DNA of 64,000 nt from Ottelia alismoides. Lineage: Eukaryota > Streptophyta > Magnoliopsida > Alismatales > Hydrocharitaceae. Positions 23,528 to 33,990 of the stretch are shown in pieces. The position numbers and the translations under genes are program-made. Each line of letters starts with the position of its first letter. Position 1 is the stretch's first letter. The DNA is taken from assembly GCA_037367405.1 (NCBI GenBank), contig JAZKJV010006932.1, positions 124,001 to 188,000 on the forward strand, given 5' to 3'. The notes under the pieces were generated by a model. That model was not told the DNA's origin, did not search any database, and worked only from the letters and a program-made list of their open reading frames with translations.

Positions 23528-24429
23528 GGATAGACCTCCATTTGAGACCCATCAAAAAAAAATATTTCATAAGTATCTGACATACATGGTCCACATTCAA
23601 ACTCTAAGCCCCACCTCTCAACGGAAGATCTCGTATATACACGTAGTGCAAATCATAAAGGTGTTCACTAACAACCCCATCTCACATATCCATGTGGGAA
23701 TACAAAAGAATTCCAATATCTCTTTATTTCTATTTCTTCCTTCTTTTTTCAACCGCATTTCTTCCCAATCTCCTTCGGTTTATTTCATTCATTTTTTAAT
23801 TGTCCCTTCCTTACAGACGTTATCATCTCCGTTTTTTTTATTTCATTTATTTTTTAGTTATCCCTTCACATGGATGGTTATCGTCATTGTTTCTTTTTCA
23901 CGGTATTTTTTCTATGCATCCATCTTTTATGTGCAACCCACTATTGTTTCTTTTTTTTGTCAGTTGGGCCCACAAAATGAAGAAAAAATAATAATAATGG
24001 GTTTCATGCCCATGAGAAAGGAGCAGAGACCCCTACTTCCTTCCTAATTTCCTTCTTAATGAAGGTAGGGTTCCATGGGGAAACTACCCAACACCATCAA
24101 TCTTCACACTCAACCATCACCCCTCTATGAGTTTGTCGATCAATGGGCACTTCAACTAGGATCCACCGCATAAGGTTGGGAGAACCCACAGCGCCTCATC
24201 TTGCATTGCTGACATGTATGCAGCAGATTCCTCAATTGTTGATCATTGATTCAGTGAGGAGATCATTGTCGTTTCTCTTATGATGCATCCTTGAGGGCTC
24301 GTGGCATCACGCACTCGAACAAGTTCACCATCACTACTCCCAGCTCCTAGGGTTTACCGGGGGGCAACCTATTGAACGATGGTGGGATGATGACACTTTT
24401 CTCTCCTACCATCCCCCTCCCACCAATAC
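23528..24429. other. T-rich low-complexity and unassigned sequence
   Basis: From 23730 to 23970 the plus strand is rich in T/C runs. An open frame there (23526-24047) has no domain and looks compositional. From 24100 to 24429 nothing was recognised with confidence, although it leads directly into copia RT and may be decayed pol. Confidence 0.4.
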
Positions 24430-25298
24430 GTAATCAAAGATCTTGGACCATTACGATATTTCCTTGGGACTGAGGTCGCTCGTTCCAAATGAGATCTTGT
24501 TATATCCAAAAGAACGAATGCTCCTAACCTACTAAGAGAAACTGGAATTTTGGGATCCAAGCCAGCTCAGATTCTAATGGATCCCAAAGCACACATCTAT
24601 GAACCTAGAGAGAATGGAGATACAAGCTGCTACAGGTGGTTGGTCGAGAAGCTACTTTATATGACCATCACTAGGCCATGCATCTTGCTTGCAGTTGGCA
24701 AGCTTAATCAGTTCATGGATTGTCCTAATCAGGCCAACTATGATGCATGCATGATGACCTTGAGATACATCAAGTCCACTCCAGGATGAGGATAGGTGTT
24801 TACCGAAGGGGCCACTATGGATCTTATGGTATATTCTGCTGATTATGGAGGAAATCTATTGGATAGAAAAATCAAGATCTGGCTTTTCTACCTACCAAGC
24901 AACCTAGCAGGGCACTTGATAACTTGAAGGTGTAAGAAACAAGCAATAGTTTCCTGCTCTGCTCTAGAAAGTGAGTGCATGGTAATGGCACTTGTAGCAA
25001 CCCAGTTAGTACATATCTGATCTATACTTGCGAACTTAACATAACTCGTACTGGAGTAATAAAGCTCAGATGTAACAACAGGGAAGCAATGCATATAGTC
25101 GACAATCCCATGTTTCGTGAATGCACAAAAAATAAGGATGCCCATTGTCGTTACACCAGGGATATAATACAAAGGGTTTTTGTGCACCTCTAGTATGACT
25201 TCAGATAATCAGACTCACCAACCCTATTGCTTACACTCAGTTGGAGAGATGTTGTAACAAGTTGATTATGATAAATATATATGCTCCAGCTCAAGGAG
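24430..25298 (+). pseudogene. Ty1-copia RT/RNase H 3' fragment
   Basis: LGPLRYFLGTEVARSK near 24445, KLLYMTITRPCILLAVGKLN with QFMDCPNQANYDACMMTLRY at 24645-24770, and a weak RNase H (KKQAIVSCSALESE near 24930) follow copia order. The fragment ends in a purine-rich tract, GCTCCAGCTCAAGGAG, directly before an LTR. Several stops are present. Confidence 0.85.
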
Positions 25299-25444
25299 TG
25301 TTGAGAGATATTTCTGTAAACCCTAACCCTAGGAGTATTAATGTACTCACTCTAGAGAGATGTCTCTTATTTCTAAAAAGCGCCCAGGATTCTCGTTCTA
25401 ATCAAGAAATTCTCCTTAAATTCTCAACCATGTACAATGTCACA
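25299..25444 (+). repeat. 3' LTR of the copia fragment
   Basis: It starts TGTTGAGAGATATTTCTG directly after the purine tract and ends near ATGTACAATGTCACA, about 146 bp, similar in length to other copia LTRs here. The exact end (25442 or 25444) is uncertain and no target duplication was found because the 5' end is missing. Confidence 0.7.
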
Positions 25445-25576
25445 TCGTGTTAATTTCCTCCCTGTTGGTGCTACGTCCTCTTAGATTTGCATATTGCAGC
25501 CTCGATCTGCACTGTTTTGTTTTTTAGCAGAACTTTGTGATTTTTTTCGTCAGGATTCAAGTGCAGCTTTGTCTTA

Positions 25577-25730
25577 CTGCCATCACACAGCAGTTGTCAT
25601 GGAAAGTTGTTGTCATTTTAATCATCTCTTCCTAAGTTCCTAAAGAGGAATCTCTGCCATCACACAGCAGTTGTAATGGAAAGTTGTTGTCATTTTAATC
25701 ATCTCTTCCTAAGTTCCTAAAGAGGAATCT
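25577..25730. repeat. 77-bp tandem duplication
   Basis: CTGCCATCACACAGCAGTTG starts at 25577 and again at 25654. The copies run to AAAGAGGAATCT and differ at about one base (GTCATGG against GTAATGG). The flanks (25445-25576 and 25731-25889) contain nothing else recognisable. Confidence 0.9.
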
Positions 25731-25889
25731 AACATCGTCATTGCCACTTTTTTGCGGTGTTCTTCGCAAAAGGCGATCGATTTTTTATACACAAACTTGG
25801 GGAATAAAAATCTATAGATTAAACTTTAAGAACTTACGTAAAAACAATGATTGAAATAAATCGAACACTAAAGATAAACCTAGAATCAA

Positions 25890-26265
25890 CTCGTTGTCAT
25901 GTAGAAATATGAAACGCGGAATGAAAGACTAACAAAACATGCTTTACGTGGAACTCTACTCTCTAAGGAGTAGGATAGAACCGTGGGAGAAAGCCTCAAG
26001 GGTTAGGTTTGGGTATGCTTTTCTCAATGACTTCATGAGATATGGGGCACTACATATAGGCTTACCAACTCTACCAAGTATGGTCACTCATCGATGTGTG
26101 ACTAAAAAAATTCCCACTCAATTTGCCCCGTTACTCAATTCCCCTAACAAATACAGAAGGGGTATACCCACCTTACACATTCTTTTAATGAGCAGATTGT
26201 TCACATTTTCACCAACATCAACGTTGGGTGACATGGTTCCATGCTTAGCATAATGAATCTCTATG
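25890..26265 (-). repeat. Diverged LTR related to the 304-bp LTR family at 41.7 and 47.5 kb
   Basis: CTTTACGTGGAACTCTACTC, then CTAAGGAGTAGGATAGAACC and GTGGGAGAAAGCCTC, parallels TTTACGTGGAACCCTACTCC and ATAAGGAGCGAGATGAAATC in the LTR at 41685. Similarity fades after about 26080. Ends were not located. Confidence 0.5.
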
Positions 26266-27005
26266 CTCTCTACCTTGAAAGGAAGTATTGAGAGTATTAT
26301 CGAAAGACTGCTCCTTTGTAATCCTTTTTTTATTTTTTTTTTTTGGTTCTCTATATAGTATCCACTATATAAGAAAAAATAGGGAATCTTTTATCATTAT
26401 GAAATACCATCTTATTTTTCTACAGGAATACTAGACAAAGGGACCCACATGTGCACATGGGCGGAAGAGAGACCTTGTGCAAGCACTTGGGTAGAGAAGA
26501 GCGCTTACACAAGAGTATTAAACACGTATAAACCCTGAGCAAGAAAATGGGAATGTTCACCTAGCATACAATCGTGAATAAGGATCAATCCAATCTTGCA
26601 ATAAGAGAGGAGGGAGTCAACAGTGAATAAGTGCAGGCAGGATAGCTCTACTGCTACACTCTAAGATACCAAGTTCAGAAATTTGAGACTCAAATAATGA
26701 AAAGAGAAATCCCCCGCCAAGTCCTTTAGTATAGGGAAATCGCAGGCAGCCATCACAAAGAATTCAAAACAAACATAAAAGGACAAATGACCATATTTGT
26801 TGACAATTTTACTATGCTCCTACGACTGAATGCAATCTTCCACATGTATGTGTAAACCACAATTACAATATGGCTTCCGCCTGGTAGTTTCTTTCTGCAT
26901 GTCTTCTGCATCAGATTTCATTACATCTCATAGCCACCATCATAGTTCCTTCTTTAGATACCATCAAGTTAAGATACCATTAAGAACTAAATGACAATAT
27001 GCCAT
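26266..27005. other. Intronic sequence with an LTR scrap
   Basis: Positions 26371-26405 resemble the LTR end at 7705-7738. The remainder has no recognised feature. Bases 27006-27014 (CAAGTTAAG) are the left target duplication of the MULE. Confidence 0.4.
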
Positions 27006-27014
27006 CAAGTTAAG

Positions 27015-27208
27015 GAGTCAAATTCCTAAGTAGTACCTGGGAAATACATAATTACCTAGGTTCTACGTAATGTTTTTTTTTTACTCAAAAACTACAAAGG
27101 TGTCGCATGTTCAACATGCGACACCCCTTAAGTTTTTTTTTTACCCAGGAACTGCGTTAGTGTCGCATGTTCAATATGCGCTATAGATAGCGCATATTCA
27201 ACATGCGA
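27015..27208. repeat. Left terminal inverted repeat of the MULE
   Basis: It starts GAGTCAAATTCCTAAGTAGT and ends in AACATGCGA. It contains two T10 runs, a 27-bp hairpin (27099-27125) and most of a 49-bp palindrome (27161-27210). Confidence 0.93.
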
Positions 27209-27420
27209 CATATGTCCAGGGAATTCCTATCGAAATGGACTGTACAGGTCTCGCAGGTCTCAAAATTTACTGGATAGGTATCGCATGTTGTATATGCGAC
27301 ATGAAGGGATAACGCATGTTCAATATGCGTTATCCTTCCAGGAAATTTTCATCGGAATGCCTGGGGCAGGTGTGTGCTTTGAAAATTGAACATATGACGC
27401 ATGTTCAAAATGCGTCATAT
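27099..27420. repeat. Array of palindromic hairpins with a CGCATGTTCAA core
   Basis: Hairpins: GGTGTCGCATGTT-c-AACATGCGACACC (27099-27125); a 49-bp near-palindrome around TAGA with arms TGTCGCATGTTCAATATGCG and CGCATATTCAACATGCGACA (27161-27210); TCGCAT..ATGCGA (27281-27299); GGATAACGCAT..ATGCGTTATCC (27307-27335); ATATGACGCAT..ATGCGTCATAT (27392-27420). The core is constant while the outer arms differ and remain paired. The first two also lie in the right inverted repeat. Confidence 0.9.
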
Positions 27421-27808
27421 TTACAGTAAAGTTTTCGGCGAAAATGGCTGTCCAAGTGTGGGCTTTGGAATGTCAAGTTTTTAAAAAACCTTGGAAAGAC
27501 ATTTTTGTAGACATTCCCATGTTTTTAATGTAAATAGACATTTTTGTAAACATTCCAGACAATGCAAACACTGTAGACATTCCAAACATCAAAGAGGACA
27601 TTTCAATATAGACGTGTTCATGATTACACTTTACATTTTTTGCATCATATTAAAAATTACATTGATTACAATTCAACGTTTTTTCCTCCTATGGTATGTA
27701 ATCGTAGAATCTGGAGGATGGAACGGTAATAGACGGTTCGCTGTCTCCTACGTGTGTGGGCGCCAGCATCCTCAGCCAACTCTGAAAATCCTCATCCACA
27801 GCGGACTC

Positions 27809-28276
27809 CTACGTGTGTGGGCTGTCTGGAAATGCTCGAGCGTGTCTCTGTACGACTAGCTCGTCTGCATCCTCAGCCAACTCTGAAAAATTGGTGGACA
27901 GCCAGCTTGCTGACACCCTGCTGCCAACTATGTCTGCGGGCAGTGGCCTAACACCCAACAATTCCTCGCATGTATCTGCCCATGTCGCTCCAGGTGTTGT
28001 CTCCCCGGTAACCGCAGGCCCATCAATTCGCAGCCCCAAAATGAATGCCACATCCTGCAAGGTGATAGTAATCTCCCCACTAGGCATGTGGAAGGTGTGC
28101 GTCTCGGGTCTCCATCGTTCAACTAAAGCTGTCACAAGATGCCAATCCAGGGTAATGAACTCGAGGTCTGAGATGCATCCAAATCCTGCTTCGACTACGT
28201 AAGGCAGTAGCCGGTCATCCAAAGGGATCCGACGTACATGTGTCTCTCGTCGCCGGCAACGCAACCACGAAGATTC
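27809..28276 (-). CDS. Plant mobile domain protein, exon 2, truncated
   Basis: After the acceptor TAG the exon reads ESSWLRCRRRE, DDRLLPYVVEAGFG, LVTALVERWRPETHTFHMP, ITITLQDVAFILGLRIDGPA and WLSTNFSELAEDADE, a clear plant mobile domain of about 150 residues. A stop at 27809 follows DSPHT; full family members are longer. Just beyond the stop two segments are locally repeated (CCTACGTGTGTGGG near 27749 and 27808; GCATCCTCAGCCAACTCTGA near 27768 and 27869), so a small duplication probably broke the C-terminal part. Family members have been linked to transposon silencing and development; a role for this truncated copy is unknown. Confidence 0.8.
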   Translation of the reverse strand, partial: ESSWLRCRRRETHVRRIPLDDRLLPYVVEAGFGCISDLEFITLDWHLVTALVERWRPETHTFHMPSGEITITLQDVAFILGLRIDGPAVTGETTPGATWADTCEELLGVRPLPADIVGSRVSASWLSTNFSELAEDADELVVQRHARAFPDSPHT

Positions 28277-28334
28277 CTACATGAAAATTGTTAGGAAAGA
28301 AAATTGAAGGAAGGAAGAAATTATAATTACTTAC

Positions 28335-28412
28335 ATCGCCAGCCCAAACTCGACGTGAACGATGACGCTCCTGAAGGCGCAAAACTGAAGGATCAATTGG
28401 GCCGGGATCCAT
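28335..28412 (-). CDS. Plant mobile domain protein, exon 1
   Basis: It opens MDPGPIDPSVLRLQERHRS and ends VWAGD, the standard N-terminus of the plant mobile domain family (MAIN-like, often misnamed long-form phosphatase 7). The donor is GTAAGT directly after GAT. A 58-bp intron with GT..AG ends leads in phase to exon 2. ATG at 28412 is chosen because the family starts with this MDPGP motif. Confidence 0.8.
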
Positions 28413-28495
28413 CTGAAAAATACAATATTCAATGTTAGACAATACAATTCAAAAAAACTATATGAAAGAACAATATCCCAAACAATCGAAAATTC

Positions 28496-28720
28496 CTAAT
28501 ATACGAGTGTAGCATACTTACTCGAATTTGGACATTTACGTCGGTTGTGACCTTGACCACCACAATTTCCACATTTATTCTTATTCCTGCTCGTCGTCGG
28601 CTCATTTGATGTGGATGCTTGAGAATTGCTTGTGGCTTTGTTGGGACAACCACGGTGTGTGTGACCCAATATTCCACAATAGGAACATGTATTTTGCCGA
28701 ATCACGTCTCTAACATCCAT
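28496..28720 (-). pseudogene. MuDR transposase C-terminal zinc knuckles
   Basis: The reading frame gives CSYCGILGHTHRGC and CGNCGGQGHNRRKC, two CCHC knuckles of the kind found near the C-terminus of MuDR-type transposases. It overlaps the end of the N-terminal frame by 19 bases but in a different frame. The SWIM and DDE regions that should precede it are missing. Confidence 0.75.
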
Positions 28721-29793
28721 TTCATTATGTATTCTTGTTGTACGTGGACGACCTTGGGGTCATCCCTAACAAGAGTTAGCAACGATCGGGACATGAATTT
28801 GTAGTCCAACTGAGGGTGATCTTGATTAACTGTTGGGTTTATACAAGTGTGTGCCCCAACAACCTTGGAGATCACCCACAGTCCATCAAATTTTCTGAAA
28901 TGTCCTCGTAAATACCAAACACAACCATTTGCTCTCTGCGAACAGAAAACCGACCATATCAAGCTGGTGGATTCTTTGACAATGAAGTCAAAATGTGATA
29001 GAATGTGGAACTTCTTCACAGCGTACACCAAATCCTCCCTACATTTGAACGTCCTACCCTTGCGGATTTCGTCAGCAACACCATCAAGTCTAGACTTGCT
29101 TCGAATGTCGTCTTCATATGTTGAACGAGTATTAGACCCTCTAACCCCAAAAAAGGGTATACGGGGTGTAATAGTATGCGCGGTTTGTTCATCAGTTGGG
29201 AGCTCCTCGTCCATCAGATCATCTTCGACATCTTCGCTACCTTCTTCCAGGTCATCATCGGTACCCCAAGGGATGAAATCCTGATCCATCCGGTTAACCT
29301 CTCGCAGCAACGGCTCACTCAAGCCCAAATCCTGAACCGTGCTTGGCTGCGTTACAGGCGCATCCGTATCATGGTCGGGTCCCGTGGTTGGGACAATTCT
29401 TGGTGGTGTGCTGCGGACAACTGCTGCTTGTGTGCTCGGGACTCCAGACGATTCGTTGTTAGTCATAACAGTTGGGACTTCGCTCACAGATACATCTTCA
29501 ACATAAATATCGGTAGGCATTGATTTCTCAATGGTCCGAGCGTACACAATAACTGTCTGCACATCATCATCATCGACAATAGATGAAAATGATGGTTCCT
29601 CCCCTGGGCCTCGAGGGACGTGATGTAATAATCGGATTTTTTGACTGTCAACATCCAAGTTGAACTTACGGCAAATCAAGTTCAACATCTCATCGAACGT
29701 CATATTAGGAGTCAACACAAACCCCCTCACGTTGGTTGACGATCCGGACATGAGTGTACTACTCACATGACACATACAATACAACTGCTCCAT
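28702..29793 (-). pseudogene. MuDR transposase N-terminal part, DDE core deleted
   Basis: The 363-residue frame has a PB1-like start (TFDEMLNLICRKFNLD), an acidic middle (DDDLEEGSEDVEDDLMDEEL) and the MuDR DNA-binding domain at about residues 240-320: GRTFKCREDLVYAVKKFHIL, WSVFCSQRANGCVWYLRG, LWVISKVVGAHTC. It ends shortly after, at KWMLET, where a complete transposase would continue into its DDE domain. An intact N-terminus without the catalytic part could still bind the ends and perhaps compete with active transposase; that is inference. Confidence 0.85.
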
Positions 29794-30160
29794 TCTAACC
29801 TAATACGTGACACAACGCACAAGCAAACGTCATACATTCGAGAAATGAAAATAATATGCATATGATACAAAAAAATTAAAAAAAACGTTTTACCAAGTCC
29901 GATTGTTCGCAGCAGGTGATTAGCCCTAACGAGAAGCGGGGACGGCTAGGACGGTGACAATCACTGAAAACACGGAAAAGGAGTGTTCCGCGGGGCTAGG
30001 AGTGACCAAAATGGGTGTTGTTGAGAGAGGAGGATACCAAAAGATGAGGGTGGAGAGGAGGACGTCGGGGGCGGCTGGTCGCTGGAGAGGAAGAGGGAGT
30101 CGGGCAAGGGCGCGGGGAAATGAGAAGGCCGCTGGGCGCGGGTCTTAATTAGGGTCGATA

Positions 30161-30354
30161 TCGCATGTTGAATATGCGCTATCTATAGCGCATATTGAAC
30201 ATGCGACACTAACGCAGTTCCTGGGTAAAAAAAAAACTTAAGGGGTGTCGCATGTTGAACATGCGACACCTTTGTAGTTTTTGAGTAAAAAAAAAACATT
30301 ACGTAGAACCTAGGTAATTATGTATTTCCCAGGTACTACTTAGGAATTTGACTC
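30161..30354. repeat. Right terminal inverted repeat of the MULE
   Basis: The exact reverse complement of 27015-27208 by eye, including both ten-base homopolymer runs, which normally vary quickly. Confidence 0.93.
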
Positions 30355-30872
30355 CAAGTTAAGATACCAATGGAGCAAAAAACCAACATTTATTGGCATT
30401 TCCCACCAACTGTTACTCATACATGGTAAGAAATGATTTCCACAAGATTGCATTGTTTCACGTGCATGTTAGATTTTCCATCAAAGAGATACTCACCGTT
30501 TCTAAACTTAGAAAAATTATAATGTAAAATTTATAATTATATTCTCTGCTACTTGTTTGTAAATCAAAGAAAAAATTTACACCCTATACATTTCAAGTTG
30601 CATTTATGCAATTTTATCATGTTTTCACAAATTTGACCAATTACGGGCAATTAAAAAAGCACCATTCAGTGTCAGACAATCAACTTATTTCTAGTTTGGA
30701 GTTTTGGATCTTTAATGGATATGCCCCAGAAATTGCTTTTAATATAAAACTCAGCTGCAAGTTGACTGTCTGAACGAATTTTGAAAATGACTGTAGAATC
30801 CATACATGTTCAACAAATTAATGAATGTGTACCCAAATCAGAAAAATAATCAGATAAAAAGCAAGACCTAAC

Positions 30873-31076
30873 CTGATGAGGCTTCAACCAGAAAGAAGTA
30901 CTGGGCGGTATCCGTATAGGATCCTCGTTTTTCTCCCTGAAGGCATTTACGATATACCCACCTTTCAAATCTCCGTACATTTCAGTATTCATGATTTCCG
31001 AGCTCATATCATCTAAAACAATATTGTTCATAGGCTGTTGAGCATATTTCATAGATTTCAAATGTTCTTGGCGAGC
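30873..31076 (-). CDS. ATRX: ATRX-like chromatin remodeller, exon leading into the SNF2 domain
   Basis: The exon reads ARQEHLKSMKYAQQPMNN..., then GGYIVNAFREKNEDPIRIPP and STSFWLKPHQ. The RIPPS..LKPHQ segment directly precedes the SNF2 ATPase in plant ATRX (CHR20-like) proteins, SWI2/SNF2 remodellers linked to histone H3.3 deposition. Splice sites: TTTTTCAG before GCTCGCCAAG and CAG|GTTAGG at the end; 204 bp, 68 codons. It joins in phase 0 to the exon at 31166-31253 across an 89-bp GT..AG intron. SISAKLKPHQ is more usual; FW here is a local substitution. Confidence 0.85.
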
Positions 31077-31165
31077 CTGAAAAATGTCAACGAAAATAAA
31101 CGAATGAGAATATAAATTAACATCATAATATGTGTATGTACAAAAATAATCTACGATGATATTAC

Positions 31166-31253
31166 CTTTTCTAATTCTATTTTTTGTTTAGTTTCTTCAG
31201 CGAGTTCAGCATCATCAAGTATCCTTCTTATCTTCCTCTTGTGTTTTCTTTTC
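31166..31253 (-). CDS. ATRX: ATRX-like chromatin remodeller, basic linker exon
   Basis: The exon starts after TTGTGGCAG and reads (R)KRKHKRKIRRILDDAEL, then AEETKQKIELEK, ending AAAAG|GTAAT. The KIRRI.DDAEL.EETK..I..EK wording is characteristic of plant ATRX between the ADD and SNF2 regions. Its first base is a third codon position, matching the two leftover bases of the ADD exon at 59753. Length 88 bp. The lysine/arginine run could act as a nuclear localisation signal. Confidence 0.88.
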
Positions 31254-32614
31254 CTGCCACAAGAAGTAAGAACTGCTGATCCATAAATTCTCACAAAGAT
31301 ATAATCGTAAAAACAGAAAGATAACAGCCTAAAACACATAAAAGCAAGCCTATCAATTCCTACAATTAATCATTACCAATCAGTTCTTTCCAGAAATACG
31401 CATGCAAACAAACTTGCCAGGTCAAGGACACAACTAGAAGCAACTTATGGTGTGCATACTGACGAAAAATAAATATTAATTTGCACCATCATGAGCAATC
31501 AATAACAAATATGATTTATGTGGTTCAAGACGGTGTGTCAGGTGTGACTGTTTGCCTTCAAAGGAGAAGGGACCCAATGGATCAGACTTCCATATCAAAC
31601 TTCTCAAGAGATGCAAGAATTGTTTTTTAAATACACGGAGAGGTGGATCCCGAAATGGGACCCACCACAAAAATTCTATTAATTAGTTAATTTGTAAAAA
31701 TTACAGTGCACGTGACCAGGCTGTAACTAAAGCCCACAGTACTCCAGAATATTCTCAAAATAAAACAATCGACCCCTGAAGATATAATCATTCCTGTCAC
31801 ACCAAATTGCCCACATGAGCGCAAAAGGACGCGAGCTATCTTCATGTCCATTGCTGCGAATAGCCTGGATGATGTTCCAGAACACAGTTGAACGCCCAAT
31901 ATCAAGCCCCTCAATCATTGTCTTCCCCCAGACCTCCGCCGAATGAGCACAAGTGAAGAAGAGGTGGACCATATCTTCCCCCTCGTTGTGGCACCTATCA
32001 CATATGACATCCTCATCATGTAGAATTCTACCTCGACGCTCCTTGGTAAGCAGCTTTCCATATCTAGCCAGCAACAAGAAAACATTGACTCTTTTTAGAA
32101 TTTTGTTTCTCCAAATAATTTTGTTATTAATCATGAAATCATGAGCTCTTCCTACACATCTTGTTGAGTTTCTATGAAAAATCTATATGCTTTCTTCACT
32201 GTGAACCTTTCATCACACCATTCAAATGGTCCCTCCCACCAGTAGGGTCATATGAATCTGTCACCTCAACGTGCATCCTCCAAAATACGACCATTCTTTA
32301 ATCGGAAAGCTCGGAAACAAATGTAGGTGTACATGTCTCATTCTACCAAATATTATGAACCATCGCATTACAGTCAGCAAGCGCCAAGAGACTAGGATAT
32401 CGCTCCCCCAAAATGCCATCGACGTTCCAATTATCAAGCCAAAATATGAAGATGTGGTCATTGTCAAGCACCGATCGCATTTGCATCCCCATCTCCGGTA
32501 TAATCTTGCAAATTCCTTGCCACAATGACGAAGAAAAGAAGATGAGGCTCACCTCCAATGAGCCCTCAACGCCATAGATCCCCTTCACAAGTCTGCAAAC
32601 CAAATCGTCGGACC

Positions 32615-33621
32615 CATTGTTTTTAAAAATGCGCCTCAAAGCGCTGAGGTGTACGCCTTGAGGCACTTTTCAAGGAAAAACGCCTCGAGGCTATAGCCTT
32701 AAGAAGCCTCAACGAGGCATGTGCCTCGAGGCGCTGCCTCATATATGTGTTGTTTTTTAAATTTTTTCTGCAATATTTTTTCTTTTCTTTTTTATTGTGA
32801 GTATTTCATCGTTCGTGGACAAGTATTTTCAAGTCTTTAAGCTCATGATTCACTGAAATGCATTTTTTTAAATTTATTAACATATTAAGCTTATTTTTAC
32901 TTTTTTATGTATGATCTTTATAAATCAACATGAACAAAAAATTGAGTCTAGAGTCCTTAAATCTAATGTCTCTACTCTTTAGTTTGAATCAAGCATAAAT
33001 GCTTTCTTTATTAAAATGTTTGGATGCAAGTCCCCTACTTTGACTTAAATTTTGAAAAGTATATTTTTCTAAACATGTCTCATCTTTTCTCCTATTCAAT
33101 CAGGACTAAATTAATACACAAAAGCATGCATGAACAAAGATGGTCATAACATGCAATATTCAAGTATGTTCTCCCCCAAACCTTAACGTAAAGTAAAAAG
33201 TGATCACAGATCCACTGCTTACTCTCTTATCATTCTCAATTGAATGACATACATATCTCACCTAATTTTGAAAATGACATGTTACATTTAGTTTCTTCAG
33301 TTAGATTTTATTCAAAACTTTAAATTTTACGGAGAGAGTTGCCCATTAATGTGCTTACATATCCATATTTACTTGACTCATTTATAGTTCAAAAAAAGAG
33401 AGTTATATAACAACTTGTATGGTTAAACCATGATGTTAGCATTGAAATGTCATGGAGTTATGTAATTAATCATAACTATTTAATTTCTAGAACTAGAAAA
33501 TTGTAAGAATGATTAATTATTATGTTTATGAAAAAATTTCTTTCACAAGTGAGGCTTACGCCTCGAGGCAATACTAGGAAAATGCCTCGATAGTATGCGG
33601 CTCACGCTTTTTAAAACCTTG
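32615..33621. mobile_element. hAT-like MITE, GCCTCGAGGC motif family (A2)
   Basis: The left end is CATTGTTTTTAAAAATGCG; the right end read inward is CAAGGTTTTAAAAAGCGTG. The flanks GTCGGACC (32607-32614) and GTCGAACC (33622-33629) match at 7 of 8. The interruption falls inside the L1 frame (GSDDLVCRLVKG on one side, KWMSDKIVGEV on the other). Palindromic CCTCGAGG clusters occupy both ends and the 0.7-kb middle is AT-rich and non-coding. Orientation is opposite to A1. Confidence 0.88.
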
Positions 33622-33990
33622 GTCGAACCTCCCCAACAATCTTATCACTCATTTAGCCAGTAAGGCCCTATCCATCCCTTCAACTTTCTGAACCCCCAAC
33701 ACTCAATTCCTCTTCGACACAGTGATCCTATCCCACAAGATCAAGTGAAATCCTCTTCTTTCATGCTCCCCATCTAAGCAAAAAGACCTTCTCATCAGCA
33801 TTTCCAACCTATTCCTGACACCGGCCAGAAGAATCCTCGTGAAGAAGAAAAAGATGGGGATAGCTGACAATACATACTTCAATAAAACCAGCTTGCCGCC
33901 TTTAGATAAAATCGATGCCTTCCAACCCGCCAACTTAGCCTCCAAAATATCCACAACTGGTTCCTAATTAGCCATTCTCAACTTCTCAGC

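Larger units (their letters stand above)
27015..30354 (-). mobile_element. Mutator-like element carrying a plant mobile domain gene
   Basis: The 3340-bp element is bounded by 194-bp terminal inverted repeats, by eye identical, and by a perfect 9-bp duplication CAAGTTAAG (27006-27014 and 30355-30363), the usual MULE target size. On the minus strand it encodes, in order, a MuDR-type N-terminal protein (29793-28702), a double CCHC knuckle segment (28720-28496) and a plant mobile domain protein (28412-27809). The DDE catalytic core expected between the first two is absent, so it cannot make a complete transposase. Identical inverted repeats indicate very recent movement, presumably driven by another copy. 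It lies in the second ATRX intron. Confidence 0.93.
1..30872 (-). other. ATRX-like gene, intron downstream of the pre-SNF2 exon (partial)
   Basis: The exon at 30873-31076 ends ..LKPHQ at a GT donor, where the family continues into the SNF2 helicase. I find no following exon anywhere to the left, only transposons. This stretch is therefore read as a single intron exceeding 30.8 kb, with its acceptor outside the window. Small unrecognised exons cannot be excluded. The part between the MULE and the exon (30364-30872) shows no repeat. Confidence 0.6.

Noticed and set aside
23526..24047. 173-residue hydrophobic open frame
   Set aside because: It is a by-product of T/C-rich sequence, starts inside a SINE tail and has no recognisable family.
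25318..25332. Telomere-like CCCTAACCCTAGG
   Set aside because: Only about two units inside a copia LTR; not an array.
27099..27420. CRISPR-like array of palindromic repeats
   Set aside because: Spacing and arm sequences vary, the repeats sit in a plant MULE, and there are no unique spacers or Cas genes.
31727..32134. Host zinc-finger protein
   Set aside because: The Cys/His motif is the zf-RVT end of the L1 and lies within its target duplication.
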